Assembly: GCA_045640725.1 (NCBI GenBank)
Contig: JAZUFN010000118.1
Coordinates: forward strand, 1-7,161
DNA: 7,161 nt
Reading direction: 5' to 3'
DNA from: RGIG3528 sp045640725
GTDB taxonomy: Bacteria > Bacillota > Clostridia > Lachnospirales > Lachnospiraceae
The notes under the pieces were generated by a model, which worked only from the letters and a program-made list of their open reading frames with translations, had not been told where the DNA came from and searched no databases. Of the stretch, positions 5,677 through 7,161 are shown one piece after another. Every line of letters begins with the position of its first letter. The stretch's first letter is position 1. The translations under genes and the position numbers were made by a program.

Positions 5677-7029
5677 ATGAAACTAATTTATGACATTAAG
5701 GACAGACCATCGTTTGGCAAGCTTATCACCTTTGCCATTCAGCAGTTGCTTGCCATTATGGCAGCTACCCTTGTGGTGCCGTTCATTGTAGGTAATGGGA
5801 TGGATTCCGCAGCCGCACTTTTCGGTGCAGGTATCGGTACTATTGTGTACCTTTTGTTTACAGGCTTTAAGAGCCCTGTTTTCCTGGGCTCATCCTTTGC
5901 ATTCCTGGGCTCCATGGGAGCAGCCTTCGCCGGCGCAGCCTCCACAGCACTTGGCTATCTTGGACTGCTTTTAGGTGCTCTTTTTGCAGGACTGGTATAT
6001 GTAATTATTGCTATTATCGTAAAATTTGCAGGAGTTGAGTGGATTAACAAGCTTATGCCTGCAGTAGTTATCGGACCAACAGTTTCCATCATTGGTCTTT
6101 CACTGGCAAGTAATGCCATTGGTGACCTGCAGAAGGGCGGACAGGAGACTACTCATGTCCTTATCGCTGTGTTTTGCGGTATTGTTACCCTTTTCGTGAC
6201 TATTCTTTGCTCCACCTTTGGTAAAGGCACAGTGAAGCTGATTCCTTTTATCATTGGTATTATGGCCGGATATGTTCTTGCTGCAATATTCACAGGTATT
6301 GGTTCTGCAGCAGACATTCCTGCACTTATGGTTACAAATTTTACACCTCTTACCGGCCTTGTGGAAGATGGCGTAAGCTTATCAACCTTCTTCTATCTGC
6401 CTGAGTTTACCTTTATGACAGCCTTTGGTGCTTTTGGGGAGCTTAGCGGAGCTTATATTGGCACAATCGCAGTAGCATATGTGCCGGTAGCATTTGTAGT
6501 ATTTGCAGAGCACATTGCTGACCACAAGAACATTTCTTCAATTATTGAGAAGGATTTGCTGGAGGATCCGGGCCTTCATAGAACCCTTTTGGGTGATGGC
6601 GTAGGCTCCTTTGCAGGTGCTATTTTCGGCGGATGCCCTAATACCACTTACGGTGAGTCTATCGCATGCGTAGCTATCACAAAGAATGCTTCTGTATGGA
6701 CTATCTTTACCACCGCTGTTCTTGCTATTATCATTTCCTTCCTGGCACCTTTTGTAGCCTTTGTTAATTCTATTCCATCTTGCATAATGGGTGGTGTCTG
6801 CATCGCTCTTTACGGATTTATCGCTGTATCCGGTCTTAAGATGATTCAGAAAGTAGACCTGGAGGACAATAAGAATCTTTTCGTAGTATCTACAATCCTG
6901 ATCTGCGGTATTGGTGGTCTGTCACTGAACTTCGGTAAAATCACACTGACAGCAATTGCAACAGCTCTGATTCTCGGAATTATTGTAAATGTAGTGCTTA
7001 CTCGTATAAGTGAAGGGAAGAAGAACTAA
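5677..7029 (+). CDS. uraA: Uracil permease, NCS2/NAT family (UraA/PyrP type)
   Basis: This integral membrane protein imports uracil with protons for pyrimidine salvage. The family fold is 14 membrane segments in two inverted repeats, and the sequence is hydrophobic throughout. FAEHIADH (276-283), KDLLEDPGLHR and PNTTYGES (321-328) are diagnostic of the uracil branch. E278 and E327 match the uracil-binding Glu241 and Glu290 of E. coli UraA, with the same spacing of 49. The position of E. coli His245 is D282 here. The protein has 450 residues, about 20 more than E. coli UraA, with extra sequence before the FAEH helix (around residues 210-250). The ATG at 5677 has AGGAGG 4 nt upstream; an in-frame ATG at 5575 would add 34 unrelated-looking residues and is probably not the main start. 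The gene seems to have its own promoter and a structured leader. Closely related substrates such as xanthine are less likely. Confidence 0.93.
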   Translation: MKLIYDIKDRPSFGKLITFAIQQLLAIMAATLVVPFIVGNGMDSAAALFGAGIGTIVYLLFTGFKSPVFLGSSFAFLGSMGAAFAGAASTALGYLGLLLGALFAGLVYVIIAIIVKFAGVEWINKLMPAVVIGPTVSIIGLSLASNAIGDLQKGGQETTHVLIAVFCGIVTLFVTILCSTFGKGTVKLIPFIIGIMAGYVLAAIFTGIGSAADIPALMVTNFTPLTGLVEDGVSLSTFFYLPEFTFMTAFGAFGELSGAYIGTIAVAYVPVAFVVFAEHIADHKNISSIIEKDLLEDPGLHRTLLGDGVGSFAGAIFGGCPNTTYGESIACVAITKNASVWTIFTTAVLAIIISFLAPFVAFVNSIPSCIMGGVCIALYGFIAVSGLKMIQKVDLEDNKNLFVVSTILICGIGGLSLNFGKITLTAIATALILGIIVNVVLTRISEGKKN

Positions 7030-7161
7030 GTATCGTCGATTGAAAACAACGCAATTACAGGAAATTTTAGCAAGAAGATAGTGCTACCGAAGGCATTTCC
7101 CTGGGCATTGTCATTTGATGAGAAAAAAGCAATAATTAATGAGGCGGAAAAAAATAGGACA
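7030..7161 (+). other. Region after uraA without an assignable gene; open frame running off the window
   Basis: No terminator hairpin follows uraA. The frame of uraA itself stays open after its TAA for 44 codons to the window end and reads KKIVLPKAFPWALSFDEKKA then IINEAEKNRT, which looks like a soluble protein start, but I recognise no family. GTG at 7081 is a possible start without a convincing ribosome binding site. ATG at 7118 stops after five codons. The opposite strand is also open over most of this stretch, so coding by either strand is undecided. Confidence 0.3.

Noticed and set aside
7040..7081. Possible 13-codon leader peptide starting at TTG (KTTQLQEILARR)
   Set aside because: It starts at a weak codon with no ribosome binding site and stops at once; nothing supports translation.

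Overview
The window looks like chromosomal DNA of a low-to-mid GC anaerobic Firmicute, most likely a Lachnospiraceae member (Butyrivibrio/Roseburia type). The reasons are the lepA-hemW order, a fused iron-sulfur L-serine dehydratase, a DUF6472-type small cysteine protein, a GH94 disaccharide phosphorylase and strong AGGAGG ribosome binding sites. All genes lie on the + strand. I see no tRNA, rRNA, CRISPR array or insertion sequence.

Left part (1-2976): the 3' end of lepA (elongation factor 4), interrupted by an in-frame TAA at 142-144 although the normal C-terminal tail is still encoded up to the TAG at 238-240. Then hemW (radical SAM heme chaperone), a single-chain Fe-S L-serine dehydratase and a 65-residue acidic four-cysteine protein, with gaps of 18 bp each, so probably one transcript. 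A long A/T-rich hairpin at 2924-2976 ends this unit.

Middle part (2977-5537): a single-gene unit for a GH94 phosphorylase of 799 residues. It has a perfect LacI-family-like palindrome (TAAACGTTTA) upstream, an excellent ribosome binding site and its own terminator. The enzyme should split a beta-linked disaccharide with phosphate inside the cell. The histidine that contacts phosphate in characterised GH94 enzymes is a glutamine here, so its exact substrate and chemistry are open.

Right part (5494-7161): a uracil permease (uraA) whose candidate promoter overlaps the phosphorylase terminator (perfect TATAAT in the terminator loop), followed by a leader of roughly 150 nt with three consecutive hairpins. 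The last one can cover the uraA Shine-Dalgarno sequence. The last 132 bases hold no assignable gene, only an open frame that continues out of the window.

The window is mostly housekeeping metabolism. The points most worth a second look are the lepA nonsense codon, the structured uraA leader and the altered phosphate site of the GH94 enzyme. I found no clear new multi-gene system.
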